NCBI RefSeq assembly: GCF_018687935.1
Contig: NZ_CP061308.1
Location: forward strand, 428,048 to 492,047
Reading direction: 5' to 3'
Length of the DNA: 64,000 bases
DNA from: Polynucleobacter sp. JS-JIR-5-A7
GTDB lineage: Bacteria; Pseudomonadota; Gammaproteobacteria; Burkholderiales; Burkholderiaceae
The notes beneath the pieces were generated by a model, which searched no databases, was not told the DNA's origin, and saw only the letters and a program-made list of their open reading frames with translations. This document shows, in pieces, positions 63,502-64,000 of the stretch. The position numbers were made by a program, and so were the translations under genes. Within the stretch, counting starts at the first letter, position 1, and every line of letters starts with the position of its first letter.

Positions 63502-64000
63502 GGCTATCAAGTATGTGTTGATTGCTAAAGGCTTGGCTAAGACCTATGGTCAGGGCGCTACAGCAGTAGAGGTCCTTAAATCTGTTGATTTGGATGTGGC
63601 ACCTTCTGAGAAAGTCGCTATTGTGGGCTCATCAGGTTCTGGCAAAAGCACATTACTGCATTTATTAGGCGGCCTTGATACCCCAAGCGCTGGTTCAGTC
63701 TTCTTGAATGATGCCAACATCAATCAATTATCGGTAGCCAAATTAGACCAATTGCGTAATCAAAGCTTGGGCTTTATATACCAATTTCACCATCTCTTGG
63801 ATGAGTTCAGCGCATTAGAGAATGTTGCATTGTTATTGCGTATTCGTGGCTTGAGCAATGAAGAGTCGATGGAGCATGCTAGCAAGATGCTCAAAGCTGT
63901 AGGCTTAGCTAAGCGTGAATTGCATACCCCGGGTGAGTTATCTGGGGGAGAGCGTCAGCGCGTAGCAGTGGCTAGAGCCTTAGTCGGCAATCCTGCTTGC
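63494..64000 (+). CDS. lolD: Lipoprotein-releasing ABC transporter ATPase LolD, partial
   Basis: The frame starts at ATG 63494 and runs to the right edge (169 codons seen). Walker A is GSSGSGKST near residue 45, the Q-loop segment is GFIYQFHHLLDEFSALENV, and the ABC signature is LSGGERQRVAVARAL near 150. The Walker B aspartate lies past the edge. It powers LolC. Confidence 0.95.
   Translation, partial: MNKAIKYVLIAKGLAKTYGQGATAVEVLKSVDLDVAPSEKVAIVGSSGSGKSTLLHLLGGLDTPSAGSVFLNDANINQLSVAKLDQLRNQSLGFIYQFHHLLDEFSALENVALLLRIRGLSNEESMEHASKMLKAVGLAKRELHTPGELSGGERQRVAVARALVGNPAC

Overview
The window looks like a chromosomal segment of a freshwater betaproteobacterium of the family Burkholderiaceae, most likely Polynucleobacter or a close relative. 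This rests on protein style and gene order (iscRSUA-hscBA-fdx, rnfB-nth-DUF1841, prfB-lysS, lolCD, a PhaZ1-type PHB depolymerase), moderate GC content and very short intergenic spaces. Genus assignment is inference. I saw no rRNA, tRNA, CRISPR array, insertion sequence or phage gene. The longest stretch without a gene is about 280 bases, upstream of isocitrate lyase.

Layout. (1) 1-5.9 kb, minus strand: an operon for 4-amino-4-deoxy-L-arabinose modification of lipid A, with ArnA split into separate formyltransferase and decarboxylase genes. (2) 6-12 kb, plus: alaA-hom-thrC followed by moeA-moaD-moaE, then a GIY-YIG protein on the minus strand. (3) 12.3-18.4 kb: clpB behind a sigma-32-like promoter, an MFS transporter, isocitrate lyase with a strong terminator, and a HIT protein. 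(4) 18.4-27.8 kb, plus: a compact catabolic cluster made of a TRAP transporter, 5-oxoprolinase (PxpB and PxpC fused, then PxpA), a two-subunit 3-oxoacid CoA-transferase, a Bug-type binding protein, and a thiolase-like protein paired with a DUF35 zinc-ribbon protein. (5) 27.8-32.1 kb, minus: rnfB-nth-DUF1841 and tyrB-phaZ. (6) 32.3-40 kb, plus: uvrB and the complete ISC iron-sulfur operon. (7) 40.1-46.5 kb: a LysR regulator divergent from a succinate dehydrogenase/fumarate reductase-like complex interleaved with a two-subunit class I fumarase, then a TauE/SafE permease. (8) 46.5-54.8 kb: a sulfolactate island with slcC, comC, suyA, suyB, a GntR/UTRA regulator, a YeiH exporter, a Tat-exported molybdenum sulfite dehydrogenase and its lipoprotein cytochrome c, plus a frameshifted Bug protein. 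(9) 54.8-64 kb: ferredoxin-NADP reductase, dsbB, a small membrane protein, prfB-lysS (prfB with its programmed frameshift), recJ with a conserved unknown gene, and lolC-lolD running off the window.

How the genes fit together. The sulfolactate island reads as a complete route. SlcC oxidises (S)-sulfolactate to sulfopyruvate, ComC reduces this to (R)-sulfolactate, and SuyAB splits it to pyruvate and sulfite. Sulfite is then exported (YeiH, perhaps TauE) or oxidised to sulfate in the periplasm. The neighbouring SDH/FRD-fumarase module is less conventional: its flavoprotein has Cys49 where SDH and FRD flavoproteins usually carry the FAD-linking histidine, so its substrate is an open question. The 18-28 kb cluster is a second candidate for an undescribed pathway, because its thiolase homologue appears to lack the nucleophilic cysteine, as in DUF35-partnered retro-aldolases.
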